Shown: piece by piece, positions 26,654 through 35,440 of the stretch
How the letters are laid out: each line of letters starts with the position of its first letter
Numbering within the stretch: position 1 is the first letter of the stretch
Made by a program: the position numbers and the translations under genes
Origin: a virus
DNA length: 64,000 bases
Virus record (IMG/VR): IMGVR_UViG_3300032322_002195
Coordinates: 1-64,000 of that record
Direction: 5' to 3' (one strand)
The notes under the pieces: generated by a model
Seen by the model: the letters and a program-made list of their open reading frames with translations, nothing else
Told to the model about the DNA's origin: nothing
The model's database searches: none

Positions 26654-27510
26654 AAATATACGATGCTTTTCTATTCTTTAATGAATTAGAATTACTAGAG
26701 ATGAGAATGAATATTTTAAACGATGTTGTTGATTATTTTGTTGTTGTCGAATCAACAATAACATTTAGCTCTAAACCTAAACAATTATTATTTCATGAAA
26801 ACAGACACTTATTTGATAAGTTTAATGATAAGATAATCCATGTGATTATTGATGATTCACCAAATAGTTTTTTGAAAATAAATTATATTGATAACCCTAA
26901 AACTGATAGTGAAATATTAAAAAATAAAATTTTAAAACATGTTGATGAATCACCAAATTGGCCACGACATGAAAGTCAATGGGGTATTGAAACTTACCAA
27001 AGAGAATCAATAATTAAAGGGTTGGTTAATTGTAATGATGATGATATTGTTATTGTATCAGATGTAGATGAAATCCCAAATCCAATCGAAATAGAAAAAC
27101 TTAAAAATATTGGTTACGATGTTTTTAATTTTAATCAAAACATGTATTATTATTATGTAAACATGTTAAAAGAAAATAATTGGTCTGGTCCTAAAGCATG
27201 TTCATGGGGTAAATTAAAAACAATATCCTTAAATAGTTTAAGACAAAATAAACACACAACCAAAATGATATCTAATGGTGGTTGGCACTTTAGTTTTATG
27301 GGTGGTGAACATAAGGTAATTGAAAAAATTGAAGCTTATGCCCATCAAGAATTTAATAAACCATACTATAAAGAAAATGTTAGAAATAATATAATGTCAA
27401 ATAACGACCCTTTTTTTAGAGGTAGTCTAACACATGTAAGTATAGATGAAACATATCCTAAATATTTGCTAGAAAATTTAGAAAAATATAGTCATATGGT
27501 TAAAGAATAA
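26650..27510 (+). CDS. GT17 family glycosyltransferase
   Basis: 286 residues. The opening [20 protein letters not shown] and [10 protein letters not shown] are the GT17 signature (beta-1,4-mannosyl-glycoprotein N-acetylglucosaminyltransferase family). [24 protein letters not shown] (DVD metal motif) and [11 protein letters not shown] are also conserved. Bacterial and viral members are thought to add a GlcNAc-like sugar, but the acceptor is not known. It is the last intact gene of the sugar locus; the gmd remnant follows after 41 bases. Confidence 0.9.
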   Translation: MKIYDAFLFFNELELLEMRMNILNDVVDYFVVVESTITFSSKPKQLLFHENRHLFDKFNDKIIHVIIDDSPNSFLKINYIDNPKTDSEILKNKILKHVDESPNWPRHESQWGIETYQRESIIKGLVNCNDDDIVIVSDVDEIPNPIEIEKLKNIGYDVFNFNQNMYYYYVNMLKENNWSGPKACSWGKLKTISLNSLRQNKHTTKMISNGGWHFSFMGGEHKVIEKIEAYAHQEFNKPYYKENVRNNIMSNNDPFFRGSLTHVSIDETYPKYLLENLEKYSHMVKE

Positions 27511-27551
27511 ATCTTTACTGTTTTATTTTTAATCATTTTTTCAATAAAAAT

Positions 27552-27863
27552 ATGAATAAACTAGCTTTAATTATAGGTGCAAACGGCCAAGATGCTTCGT
27601 ACATGGCCGAGTTTTTGGTTGAAAAAGGTTATGAACTACACGGAACTATAAGAAGAAATTCAGTACCAGAATCGCAAACAACTAGAATTGAACATAGAAA
27701 AATATATTAAAACAGATAAAAAATTTGAAAGAGCAGAAGAACTTCATTATTTAAGAGGTGATGCAACAAAGCTAAAACAATTTTAGGGTGGGAATTAGAA
27801 TATACGTTTGAAACCATGTTAGATGAAATGATAGAATATTGGCAAATTAAATTGAAAAAATAA
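27552..27863 (+). pseudogene. gmd: decayed GDP-mannose 4,6-dehydratase
   Basis: The stretch opens with an intact Gmd N-terminus ([34 protein letters not shown]), but the frame hits a stop at 27708-27710 after 52 residues. In the +1 frame the C-terminal region follows (FERAEELHYLRGDATK). One base appears missing near 27771, since the next frame reads AKTILGWELEYTFETMLDEM to a stop at 27861. A full Gmd has about 350-370 residues, so some 250 central residues, with the catalytic YxxxK, are deleted. It would have supplied GDP-4-keto-6-deoxymannose for fucose synthesis. The whole 393-base gap between 27511 and 27903 holds nothing else except a promoter box. Confidence 0.82.
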
Positions 27864-27883
27864 TTTAATGTAAAACTTTAGGA

Positions 27884-27891
27884 TATTTATT
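27884..27891 (+). promoter_or_regulatory. late-type promoter box before phoH-like gene
   Basis: TATTTATT (preceded by GGA) ends 12 bases before the ATG at 27904, matching the spacing of the other TATTTATA boxes. It restarts transcription after the sugar locus. Confidence 0.45.
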
Positions 27892-27903
27892 TATAAAAGT
27901 TGC

Positions 27904-29814
27904 ATGGCTAAAAGGACAACCTCACCTAGAGTTAAAAAACAAGAAGTAGACATTTCAGACTTCGTTTCAAGTTTCAATAACGGACTTCTTTCAAATATCA
28001 AAATAGATATAAAACACAAAAACGAAACACAAAAGAAACTCACACAAGCTATTAAAAAGAATGATGTTATCATTTGTACTGGTCCTCCAGGATGCGGGAA
28101 AGCCCAAAGTATAGATTCATTGGTTTTAACACCTAACGGTTATGTTAAAATGGGTAATATCAATATAGGTGATTATGTTATTGGTATTGATGGGTTACCT
28201 ATAAAAGTTAATGGTGTATACCCACAAGGTGAAAAAGATATCTATTTGATAACTTTTTCAGATGGTACATCGACAGAATGTTGTGGCGAACATTTGTGGT
28301 TAACTCAAAATTATGAAGAACGAAATTACAGAAAAAGAGTAAGGACTAAAGAAAATCAAAGAATTAGAATTGGTAATAAGGGAAAAGAAGGTTCTGTTAG
28401 AAATACATTAGAAATAATGAATAATTTATTTGTGGGTATAAAATCAAAAAAAATAAATCATTCAATACCAATTGTAAAACCAATTAAATTTGAGAAAAAA
28501 CAAACTGATATTGACCCATATTTACTTGGTTGTTTATTAGGAGACGGTGGTTTTACAACAGCTAGTTTAAGTTTTACAACAAACGATTTAGAAATTGTAG
28601 AAATGTTAAAAAATAAAATGCCAGATAATCACATAATTAAAGAGAGATATGAACAAAATTATGTTATTAAATCTATTGGGGTTAAAGAAAATATAATAAC
28701 AACATATTTGCGAAAAGCTAATTTATTTGGGTTAAAATCAAATGAAAAATTCATACCAAAAGAATTTTTAATAAACGACATTGAAACTAGATTAGAAATT
28801 CTTAGAGGGTTATTAGATACTGATGGTTCTGTTCATAAACAAGCTGGAACCCCTTTATTTTATTCAACGTCTGAACAATTAATTAAAGATGTTACATTTA
28901 TCGTTCAATCATTAGGCGGTATTGTTACGAAAAAAGAAAAGATAGGTAAATATAAAAAATTAAATGGGGAAATAAAAGAATGTAAAAAAATTTATACATT
29001 ATATATAAACTTACCAAATGAATATATACCATTTAAACTAAAAAGAAAAATTAATTTATTAAAAAAAAGAACAAAATATCAACCTATTAGATATATTAAA
29101 AACATAACATTGGTTGGTAAAAAAGAAGCTCAGTGTATATCTGTAGATGATAAAAAACATTTATATTTAACCAATGATTGTATTGTAACACATAACACAT
29201 TTTTATCATGTGCTCAATCTCTATTTGAACTAAAAGAAAACGATAAAATACGTAAAATAGTTTTAGTCAAATCTGTCACAACACTTAAAACAGAAGAAAT
29301 AGGTTTTTTAAAAGGTACTTTAGAAGAAAAAATGGAACCATTTATTTTTTCTTTTATAAAAAATTTTGAAAAAATTATTGGTTCAGAAACAGTAGAAAAG
29401 TTAAAAAACGAAAAATTAATCGAAACCCTTCCAATTGCCTATATGAGGGGTATTAATATTGACAATGCAATAATTATTGTTGATGAAGCACAAAACATAA
29501 CTATTGAAAATATTAGGACTATTTTAACTAGATTAGGTGAGAATAGTAAAATGATTTTATTAGGTGATTTAAAACAAATAGACCAAAAAAATAAAAACAA
29601 TAGTGCGTTAAAATTTTTAATAGATAACTTTAAAAATATCGATAATATTGAAATTATTGAATTCGGAATTGAGGATGTGGTAAGACATCCGTTAATAAAA
29701 ATAATCGAACCAATTTTTGATTCGGTTAATGTTGATAAAAATAAAAAACCAAAAGAAATCGTTAAACCTAATAAAACAAATTGGTTGAAAAAAATATTTA
29801 GTGGTTTAAAATAA
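27904..29814 (+). CDS. PhoH-like P-loop ATPase interrupted by an intein
   Basis: 636 residues as translated; 271 after excision of a 365-residue intein (67-431). The extein is PhoH-like. Walker A reads GPPGCGK/T, split exactly between Lys66 and Thr432, with FLSCAQSLFELK following. Walker B is IIIVDEAQN, then TRLGENSKMILLGDLKQID. PhoH-like ATPases of phages are linked to RNA metabolism and phosphate stress, but the role is unproven. Because the insert breaks the P-loop, ATPase activity should depend on splicing. It stands alone between the gmd remnant and a 62-base gap. Confidence 0.88.
   Translation: MAKRTTSPRVKKQEVDISDFVSSFNNGLLSNIKIDIKHKNETQKKLTQAIKKNDVIICTGPPGCGKAQSIDSLVLTPNGYVKMGNINIGDYVIGIDGLPIKVNGVYPQGEKDIYLITFSDGTSTECCGEHLWLTQNYEERNYRKRVRTKENQRIRIGNKGKEGSVRNTLEIMNNLFVGIKSKKINHSIPIVKPIKFEKKQTDIDPYLLGCLLGDGGFTTASLSFTTNDLEIVEMLKNKMPDNHIIKERYEQNYVIKSIGVKENIITTYLRKANLFGLKSNEKFIPKEFLINDIETRLEILRGLLDTDGSVHKQAGTPLFYSTSEQLIKDVTFIVQSLGGIVTKKEKIGKYKKLNGEIKECKKIYTLYINLPNEYIPFKLKRKINLLKKRTKYQPIRYIKNITLVGKKEAQCISVDDKKHLYLTNDCIVTHNTFLSCAQSLFELKENDKIRKIVLVKSVTTLKTEEIGFLKGTLEEKMEPFIFSFIKNFEKIIGSETVEKLKNEKLIETLPIAYMRGINIDNAIIIVDEAQNITIENIRTILTRLGENSKMILLGDLKQIDQKNKNNSALKFLIDNFKNIDNIEIIEFGIEDVVRHPLIKIIEPIFDSVNVDKNKKPKEIVKPNKTNWLKKIFSGLK
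28102..29196 (+). mobile_element. class 3-type intein with LAGLIDADG endonuclease in the PhoH P-loop
   Basis: The insert begins at Ala67 (AQSIDSLVLTPNGYVKM) rather than Cys or Ser and ends at Asn431 (IVTHN), with Thr432 as +1. The marks of class 3 inteins are present: Trp in the block B segment GEHLWLT, Cys in the block F segment AQCISVDDKKHLYL, and Thr in the block G segment VTHN. In that class the block F Cys replaces the missing first nucleophile. Two endonuclease motifs, LLGCLLGDGG and LRGLLDTDGS, are present. It is distinct from the Cys1 intein at 5793. Confidence 0.87.
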
Positions 29815-29876
29815 AATTTACTTTACTTATTTCATATATAGCTTAATTTTGGTATTAATAAAAATATTTTAAAATT

Positions 29877-30488
29877 ATGGCTCGTATTGGAATATCATTG
29901 AACGAAGTGCTTAGAGATTTTTTAGGGCAATTTAATTACACTTACGATAAATACATTTCTGAATCTAAAGTTAAAGAAGGAGATGTAAAATCGTTTGATT
30001 TGCTTCAATATTACGATTTTGAAGATATAAACAAATTAAATACTTTTTTATATCTGGAAGCACCTTTAGAAATTTTTGGTCATGCTGACCAACTAAGAGA
30101 CGGTTTATTCAATCGTTTAAATGAATTCATAATGGATATTGAAGATGATGAAGAACATCAAATAGAAATTGTTAGTCGTGAGGTTAACAAGTCAATCCCA
30201 TCTACCTTATTCTTTTTATCAAAAGTAGGTGCCAGACCAACAAATTTAAGATTTGTTAAAAGAAACGAAGACGAATGGGGTGATTTAGATGTTTTAATTA
30301 CAGCAAACCCAATAGCTTTAGAGACTAAACCAAACGGTAAGATTAGTGTGAAAGTTAAAGCTAGTTACAATGAAAATGTTAAAGCAGACTATGAGATAGA
30401 ATCAATATTAGATTTTATCCAAAACAACGACCTTAGAACTAAAATACTAACTAAAACAATAACAACAACATACGAAGAAATTAACTAA
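29877..30488 (+). CDS. HAD-like protein lacking the nucleophile Asp
   Basis: 203 residues. The start RIGISLNEVLRDFLGQF has the shape of HAD motif I (normally DxDxV), but the two Asp are replaced by Ser and Asn. Later VSREVNKSIPSTLFFLSK resembles motif II, and WGDLDVLITANP resembles motif IV. The protein is therefore probably a non-catalytic relative of phage HAD/5'-nucleotidases. It begins the operon that runs to the sigma factor (1 base to the next gene). Its role is unknown. Confidence 0.68.
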   Translation: MARIGISLNEVLRDFLGQFNYTYDKYISESKVKEGDVKSFDLLQYYDFEDINKLNTFLYLEAPLEIFGHADQLRDGLFNRLNEFIMDIEDDEEHQIEIVSREVNKSIPSTLFFLSKVGARPTNLRFVKRNEDEWGDLDVLITANPIALETKPNGKISVKVKASYNENVKADYEIESILDFIQNNDLRTKILTKTITTTYEEIN

Positions 30489-30489
30489 T

Positions 30490-30846
30490 ATGATTGAATA
30501 CGGTGGAATTATTTATTACATAGATTTAAATGCATTTGATAAGTTTATCACAATGACCAAACCAAATGAAAAAACAGAAACCAAAGAAACTAAAACGATA
30601 AAAGACGTTAATGGGGACATAATATCAGTTGAAGAATATCTACATATAACTGATAAACCAAAAGAAATCAACGCTCCTACTTTTGATATTTTAAGAACAA
30701 TGATTGAAATCTTATTAGACTCAGAAGATGGTGAGGACGAAGACACTACTTTAGGTGCCGACAGAGCTTTAGCAAAAAAATCATTATCATATCAACTTTG
30801 TTTTAACACATTAACAAATTATGGTATTCTAAAAGAGAAAGAATAA
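30490..30846 (+). CDS. hypothetical protein
   Basis: 118 residues. MIEYGGIIYYIDLNAFDKFI at the N-terminus is a beta hairpin, a Lys/Thr/Glu linker follows, and the C-terminal 55 residues are helical with an acidic 'DSEDGEDEDTT' patch. It has no known motif. It follows the HAD-like gene by 1 base and precedes a glycosyltransferase by 21 bases. Conserved pairing with the HAD-like gene would suggest joint function, but that cannot be tested here. Confidence 0.65.
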   Translation: MIEYGGIIYYIDLNAFDKFITMTKPNEKTETKETKTIKDVNGDIISVEEYLHITDKPKEINAPTFDILRTMIEILLDSEDGEDEDTTLGADRALAKKSLSYQLCFNTLTNYGILKEKE

Positions 30847-30867
30847 CATCATAAAAATAACTTAAAA

Positions 30868-32034
30868 ATGAAACAACAAAAAGAACAATTTGAAACTCAA
30901 ATCAGCCAAGGTAAAGCTGTTTTAGAAAAATTACAAAATAAAGATTTTACTCTTTATTTTTTTACCATCGACACCAAAGGTAATCCTACTGCTGGAATCG
31001 CTAATATTTACGAACACGTAAAAGTATTAAATGAATTAGGTTATAAAGCAGCTATACTTCATGAAAAAAATGATTATAAATTAAAAGGAGATGCTGCTGG
31101 TCAAGGTATTTTAGATTGGTTAGGTGAAGAATATGCTTCTTTACCGCACCTATCAATTGAAAGCCAAACTTTGAACATTAGTCCTAGTGATTTTATTATC
31201 ATTCCTGAAATCTTCTCTAGCGTTATGGACCAAGTTAAAGGATTCCCATGCAAAAAAATTGTTTTCTCTCAAAATTATGATTATCTTTTAGAGTTATTGC
31301 CAATTGGAAAAAGATGGAATACAGATTATGGTTTTAACGATGTTATTACAACCAGCGAAAAACAAGCTGCGTATCTAACCACTTTGTTTCCTTCAATTAG
31401 GACACATATAGTACCAGTTTCAATTCCATCATACTTTAAAACTAGTGACAAACCAAAAATACCAGTGATATCTATTTTAACTAGAAATCATGGTGATGCT
31501 GCTAAAATTGCTAAATCTTTTTATCTTCAATATCCAATGTATAAGTGGGTTACTTTTAAAGAACTTAGAGGATTACCTAGAAAACAATTTGCAACAGAAT
31601 TAGGTAAAAGCTGTTTGGCTATTTGGATTGACGACCCGTCTGGTTTTGGAACCTTCCCAGTTGAAGCAATTGAGTGTGAAACACCAGTTATTGGTAAAAT
31701 ACCAAACATGATTCCAGAGTGGATGGAAACCAAAGACACCGATGGAAATGTTATGATTAAAAACAATGGCGTTTGGACAAATACAACACTTAATATCCCA
31801 GAACTTATTGCGACATATCTTAAAGTATGGTTGGAAGACTCGGTTCCAAGCGATTTGATTGAAGGAATCAAAGAAAGCAAAGGTCAATATACAGAAGAAA
31901 GACAAAAAGAAGTCATCAAAAATGTATACGGTGAATTGTTTAAAAACAGAGAAGCTGAAATTGAATTTTTAATAAAAAATTTGGAATCTCAGTATAATGA
32001 ATTCACAGAAGAAACTAACAACTTAATTAAATAA
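30868..32034 (+). CDS. GT-B (GT4-like) glycosyltransferase
   Basis: 388 residues. After a 25-residue coiled N-terminus it shows a GT-B layout: FFTIDTKGNPTAGIANIYEHVK for the acceptor half, and IVFSQNYDYLLELLPIGKRW. The donor site is CLAIWIDDPSGFGTFPVEAIECETPVIG, the usual E(x7)E region of GT4. It lies in the middle of late and virion genes, not in the sugar locus, next to a GT2 gene. That placement suggests a virion-linked glycan. Donor unknown. Confidence 0.8.
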   Translation: MKQQKEQFETQISQGKAVLEKLQNKDFTLYFFTIDTKGNPTAGIANIYEHVKVLNELGYKAAILHEKNDYKLKGDAAGQGILDWLGEEYASLPHLSIESQTLNISPSDFIIIPEIFSSVMDQVKGFPCKKIVFSQNYDYLLELLPIGKRWNTDYGFNDVITTSEKQAAYLTTLFPSIRTHIVPVSIPSYFKTSDKPKIPVISILTRNHGDAAKIAKSFYLQYPMYKWVTFKELRGLPRKQFATELGKSCLAIWIDDPSGFGTFPVEAIECETPVIGKIPNMIPEWMETKDTDGNVMIKNNGVWTNTTLNIPELIATYLKVWLEDSVPSDLIEGIKESKGQYTEERQKEVIKNVYGELFKNREAEIEFLIKNLESQYNEFTEETNNLIK

Positions 32035-32042
32035 TATTAACA

Positions 32043-32840
32043 ATGGAAAAAACAAATATTTCGGTTATTTTAGCAGTACACGAATTAACTGATGAAACAA
32101 AAAATTTATTCACCAACGCTGTTCAAAGTGTAAAAGAACAGTTAGTAAGACCAGACGAATTGGTTATCGTTGTCCCAAAAAATAGTGACGCTGCATCATA
32201 TGTAAAAGCGTTTGATTTTGGTGATTATAAATCATCAGTTACAATTGCTGAAAATGAAGGTGAAACCGATTTCGCATCACAAACAAATTATGGTGTTAGC
32301 GTAGCAAAATCTGATTGGATTAGCTTTTTAGAAATGGATGATGAGTATGCTAAAATTTGGTTTAAAAATGCGGTTAAATATCGTGAAGCCCACCCAGAAG
32401 TTGAAATATTCATGCCTATAGTTGTTGACGTAGATTCAAACAATCAATTCATTGGTTTGACAAATGAAGCTGTTTGGGCCCAAAGTTTTTCTGATGAGCT
32501 TGGTATTTTAGATAACAACGCTCTGTTAGCTTACCAGAATTTCAATATTGATGGAATCGTAATGAAAAAATCTATTTATCAAGATTTTGGCGGTTTTAAA
32601 CCAAGCATAAAACTAACATTCATTTATGAGTTTTTGCTTCGCATGACCTTCAAAGCTATTAAAGTTATGGTTATCCCTAGATTTGGTTACAAACATATGA
32701 ATCAAAGACCAGATTCTTTATTCTCGTCTTATAAAGAGTATATGACACCAGTAGAGGCAAAATGGTGGTTGGCTCAAGCTAAAAAAGAATACTACTTCAC
32801 AAAAGATAGAAACATAACATATATAGAACAAACTGTTTAA
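32043..32840 (+). CDS. GT2-like glycosyltransferase
   Basis: 265 residues. ISVILAVHELTDETKNLFTNAVQS, PDELVIVVPKNSD and SDWISFLEMDDEYAKIWF (with DDE as the acidic motif) are a GT2 core. FGGFKPSIKLTFIYEFLLR is the catalytic-helix region. The fold is intact, but the acidic motif is MDDE rather than DxD. It lies 8 bases after the GT-B gene and 2 bases before the sigma factor, so the pair probably acts together. Confidence 0.8.
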   Translation: MEKTNISVILAVHELTDETKNLFTNAVQSVKEQLVRPDELVIVVPKNSDAASYVKAFDFGDYKSSVTIAENEGETDFASQTNYGVSVAKSDWISFLEMDDEYAKIWFKNAVKYREAHPEVEIFMPIVVDVDSNNQFIGLTNEAVWAQSFSDELGILDNNALLAYQNFNIDGIVMKKSIYQDFGGFKPSIKLTFIYEFLLRMTFKAIKVMVIPRFGYKHMNQRPDSLFSSYKEYMTPVEAKWWLAQAKKEYYFTKDRNITYIEQTV

Positions 32841-32842
32841 TT

Positions 32843-33565
32843 GTGAGAAGAGGACGCAAAAGAAAAGATGAAATGTATTTTGGTCCAAATGAGGAAGAAG
32901 CAGTAATTAAATTTTTAGAATCGACAAACGAAGAAGAAAGGAATCAAGTTTTTAACGAGTGGCTTAGAGGGCCACTCGATAAAATGATTGAATCGATAAT
33001 TAGAAGGTACAAATTATATAGAAAAGGTGAAACATTTGAAGATTTACATCGTGACACCATTTCATTTTTAATGACAAAAGTACATAAGTTTGAAAGCGGT
33101 AGAGGAAAAAAGGCTTATTCATATTTTGGAACTATTAGTAAAAATTACATATTAGGTTTATTAATAAAAGACGAAAAATATGTGAAGCAAAACGCTTCAT
33201 ATGAGGATATGTATGATGATTTAGAAGAAAGGTCTGATTTAACATATGTAATTGATGGGGACACATTTTTAATGGAAGACTTTATTTACAAAGTTACCAA
33301 TAAAATAAAAGAAGAATTAAACGATGAAAACCAACCAACAAAAAATAAATTAAACGAAAATGAAAAAAAAGTTGGTTATGCTTTAATTGATATTCTAGAA
33401 AATTGGGAAACAGCTTTTCAATCTATGGATGGTGGCTCCAAATACAATAAAAATTCTGTCTTAGAAACCATGCGTAACTATACCAATTTATCAACCAAAG
33501 ATATTCGGTTGGCAATGAAACGTTATAAAGAACTTTATGAATTGTTAAAAAATAATGGTTTGTAA
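32843..33565 (+). CDS. gp55-like late-transcription sigma factor
   Basis: 240 residues from a GTG start. The central part (about residues 45-105) reads MIESIIRRYKLYRKGETFEDL, ISFLMTKVHKFESGRGKKAY and SYFGTISKNYILGLLIKDEK. This matches the sigma region 2 of T4 gp55, in which an NFDE..KNPHAYI segment holds the -10-binding helix. T4 gp55 (185 residues) recruits host polymerase to the TATAAATA late box. This protein is a likely partner for the TATTTATA boxes mapped in the window. The N-terminal RRGRKRK is basic. The start could also be the Met at about residue 11. Confidence 0.75.
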   Translation: MRRGRKRKDEMYFGPNEEEAVIKFLESTNEEERNQVFNEWLRGPLDKMIESIIRRYKLYRKGETFEDLHRDTISFLMTKVHKFESGRGKKAYSYFGTISKNYILGLLIKDEKYVKQNASYEDMYDDLEERSDLTYVIDGDTFLMEDFIYKVTNKIKEELNDENQPTKNKLNENEKKVGYALIDILENWETAFQSMDGGSKYNKNSVLETMRNYTNLSTKDIRLAMKRYKELYELLKNNGL

Positions 33566-33594
33566 AAAATAACAATAAAAACCTTTATTAGAGG

Positions 33595-33602
33595 TATTTA
33601 TA
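33595..33602 (+). promoter_or_regulatory. late-type promoter box for the virion genes from 33618
   Basis: TATTTATA followed by GTAAAAC, 15 bases before the ATG at 33618. The seven-base tail GTAAAAC is identical to the one at the 2624 gene. Confidence 0.5.
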
Positions 33603-33617
33603 GTAAAACATACAATC

Positions 33618-34013
33618 ATGCCTAGGAAAAGAAAACAAGATGTAAAAGTAAACGATACAGAATCATTAGAAGGTCTTATGCAAGAGACTTATAATGATGC
33701 TTGTTTACAAATTAATGATGCTCAAAGAACTATAAATGAGCTTGCCACCAGCGCCACACCAACTGATGTTGACGATTTGACAAAGATTGCTAAAGAAAAA
33801 GGTGGTTTACTTAAAATAAAAGATTCGGCCATAAGAATCAAATTAGAATTAGCAAAACTACAAAGTGATATAATCAAAAATCGTGGTGATGCTGATACTG
33901 CTATTTCTGAAAGAACTAGCGGTTCCGCTTCTTTAAGCGATTTCAAATCTATTAGAGAAATGCTTAAAAACACCACTAAAGAAAATGATAATGAATCTGA
34001 AATAGAATTTTAA
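33618..34013 (+). CDS. coiled-coil protein, possible small terminase (gp16-like)
   Basis: 131 residues, all helical. A central part, about residues 25-95, reads as two long helices (YNDACLQINDAQRTINELAT and IRIKLELAKLQSDIIKN) with a TPTDVDDLTKIAKE turn. T4-like small terminases (gp16) have such an oligomerising helical hairpin and charged tails, and the basic N-terminus PRKRKQD would suit DNA binding. The large terminase is far away on the other strand, so this is weak. It abuts the next gene (1-base overlap). Confidence 0.6.
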   Translation: MPRKRKQDVKVNDTESLEGLMQETYNDACLQINDAQRTINELATSATPTDVDDLTKIAKEKGGLLKIKDSAIRIKLELAKLQSDIIKNRGDADTAISERTSGSASLSDFKSIREMLKNTTKENDNESEIEF

Positions 34014-35440
34014 TGGCTGTTATAAATAAAAAGAAAAAAGTTTTTGGAAAAATAGCTGCGGCAAAAACTTTAGTTGATGGTATGCCAAAACTAAAGTTAA
34101 GCTCGTCTATGCCATCTATTAATAACAATGGCGATGCAATTACTTTTTTAACAGACCTTATAAAAGTTTTAGTCGGTTTTCAAGCTTTGGTCACAACCGT
34201 AGTTGAAACTTTAACTAATTCATTACCTAAAATAGAATTAGCCATAAAAAAAGCTTTAAAAATTGAATTAAAATCAATTGTAAGTTGTGGCGTTGACCCT
34301 AGTATCCCACCTTGGATTCAATCAAATGGTACTGGTATTGTAATTGAAGTCAGAAAGATAGACTTTTTAGATATGCTTAGAACAGACCCTAATTCTGTTG
34401 CTGGTAGATTAATGTATAATGATGTAACAACACCGCTTACAATTAGTACAGACTTAAACACTTTTTTATATGAGGTTATACAAAACCCAGGAATTCCTTA
34501 TCAATGGCCACAACTAAACCCTATTCTTGATATTACATTTAATGAATTAAGTACTGGTAACCCTAATAATACGTTGACAATAACAGCAACGTTACCATAC
34601 AATACACAAACATTAACAGACCTAAACAATGATTTTATTGATTCATTACAATTGTTAAATTCAGCTAATGTTTTGAATAAAATAATGGATATTATCTATG
34701 GTGCTGTTTCTTCAGTAGCAGGTATTTCTCAAAAAGTATTAGAAACTGAACAAAAAATTAATGGTGTTGTTGATAAAATGGTTAACAATGTTAACGAAGG
34801 ACCAATAAATGATTCTGCTTTTTCTTTTTCAAACGAAGAAACATTAAAACAACAAGCTGAAGCTGCTGCTAGAAAAAGAGGTGTTAAAAATATAAAAACA
34901 ACCAACGATATTCCATCATCAGTTCCTATTTCTAGTCTAACAAATTATAATCAACAATTATCAACAGCAACATCATTAATTCAAACTAAAAATGTTATAT
35001 CGTCTAATTTGAACAATATGGCTAATTTAAGTGTTATAAATGTTCCAAACCCTGTTGATATAGCCTCATCGAAACTTAACTTTATACAACAGATTATAAC
35101 TTCTATAATCAAGTCTATAGTTGGTATAATTCTATCTCCAAAAGTAATTCTTGTTTTCTTGATAAATTATAAAATAGTGTATGGGCAAGCAGCAACTTTT
35201 AGCGACCCAATAGATTTTATAAGAAGAAATAAAAACTTGATTAACGAGATAATGAAAGTTATTGCAGTTGAATTAATCAAGATACTATTGACAATTGCAT
35301 TAAAAGAAATATCTATTCTTGTAGCACAAGCTATTGCTAAAAAACAAATAGAAAAAAACACTAATAAATTAGCACAATTACAATCTTTGATTGGAATTTC
35401 ACCTAACTTAATAAGAAATTTACTAGATAATTTATTATAA
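34013..35440 (+). CDS. virion structural protein, unrecognised
   Basis: 475 residues. The basic start KKKKVFGKIAAAK is followed by long alternating beta and helix sequence. The C-terminal 150 residues contain several strongly hydrophobic stretches (SIIKSIVGIILSPKVILVFLIN; IKILLTIALKEISILVAQAIAKK) that could be membrane-inserting or buried helices. The gene lies between the coiled-coil gene and small baseplate-type genes, with 1-base overlaps on both sides. A tail or baseplate role, perhaps with DNA passage or membrane contact, is a guess from position and hydrophobicity. Confidence 0.7.
   Translation: MAVINKKKKVFGKIAAAKTLVDGMPKLKLSSSMPSINNNGDAITFLTDLIKVLVGFQALVTTVVETLTNSLPKIELAIKKALKIELKSIVSCGVDPSIPPWIQSNGTGIVIEVRKIDFLDMLRTDPNSVAGRLMYNDVTTPLTISTDLNTFLYEVIQNPGIPYQWPQLNPILDITFNELSTGNPNNTLTITATLPYNTQTLTDLNNDFIDSLQLLNSANVLNKIMDIIYGAVSSVAGISQKVLETEQKINGVVDKMVNNVNEGPINDSAFSFSNEETLKQQAEAAARKRGVKNIKTTNDIPSSVPISSLTNYNQQLSTATSLIQTKNVISSNLNNMANLSVINVPNPVDIASSKLNFIQQIITSIIKSIVGIILSPKVILVFLINYKIVYGQAATFSDPIDFIRRNKNLINEIMKVIAVELIKILLTIALKEISILVAQAIAKKQIEKNTNKLAQLQSLIGISPNLIRNLLDNLL

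Noticed and set aside
10414-27510. DNA-base glucosylation as in T4
   Set aside because: No base hydroxymethylase or T4-type DNA glucosyltransferase is seen, and Galf, E1 and RmlC point to a sugar polymer rather than a DNA modification.
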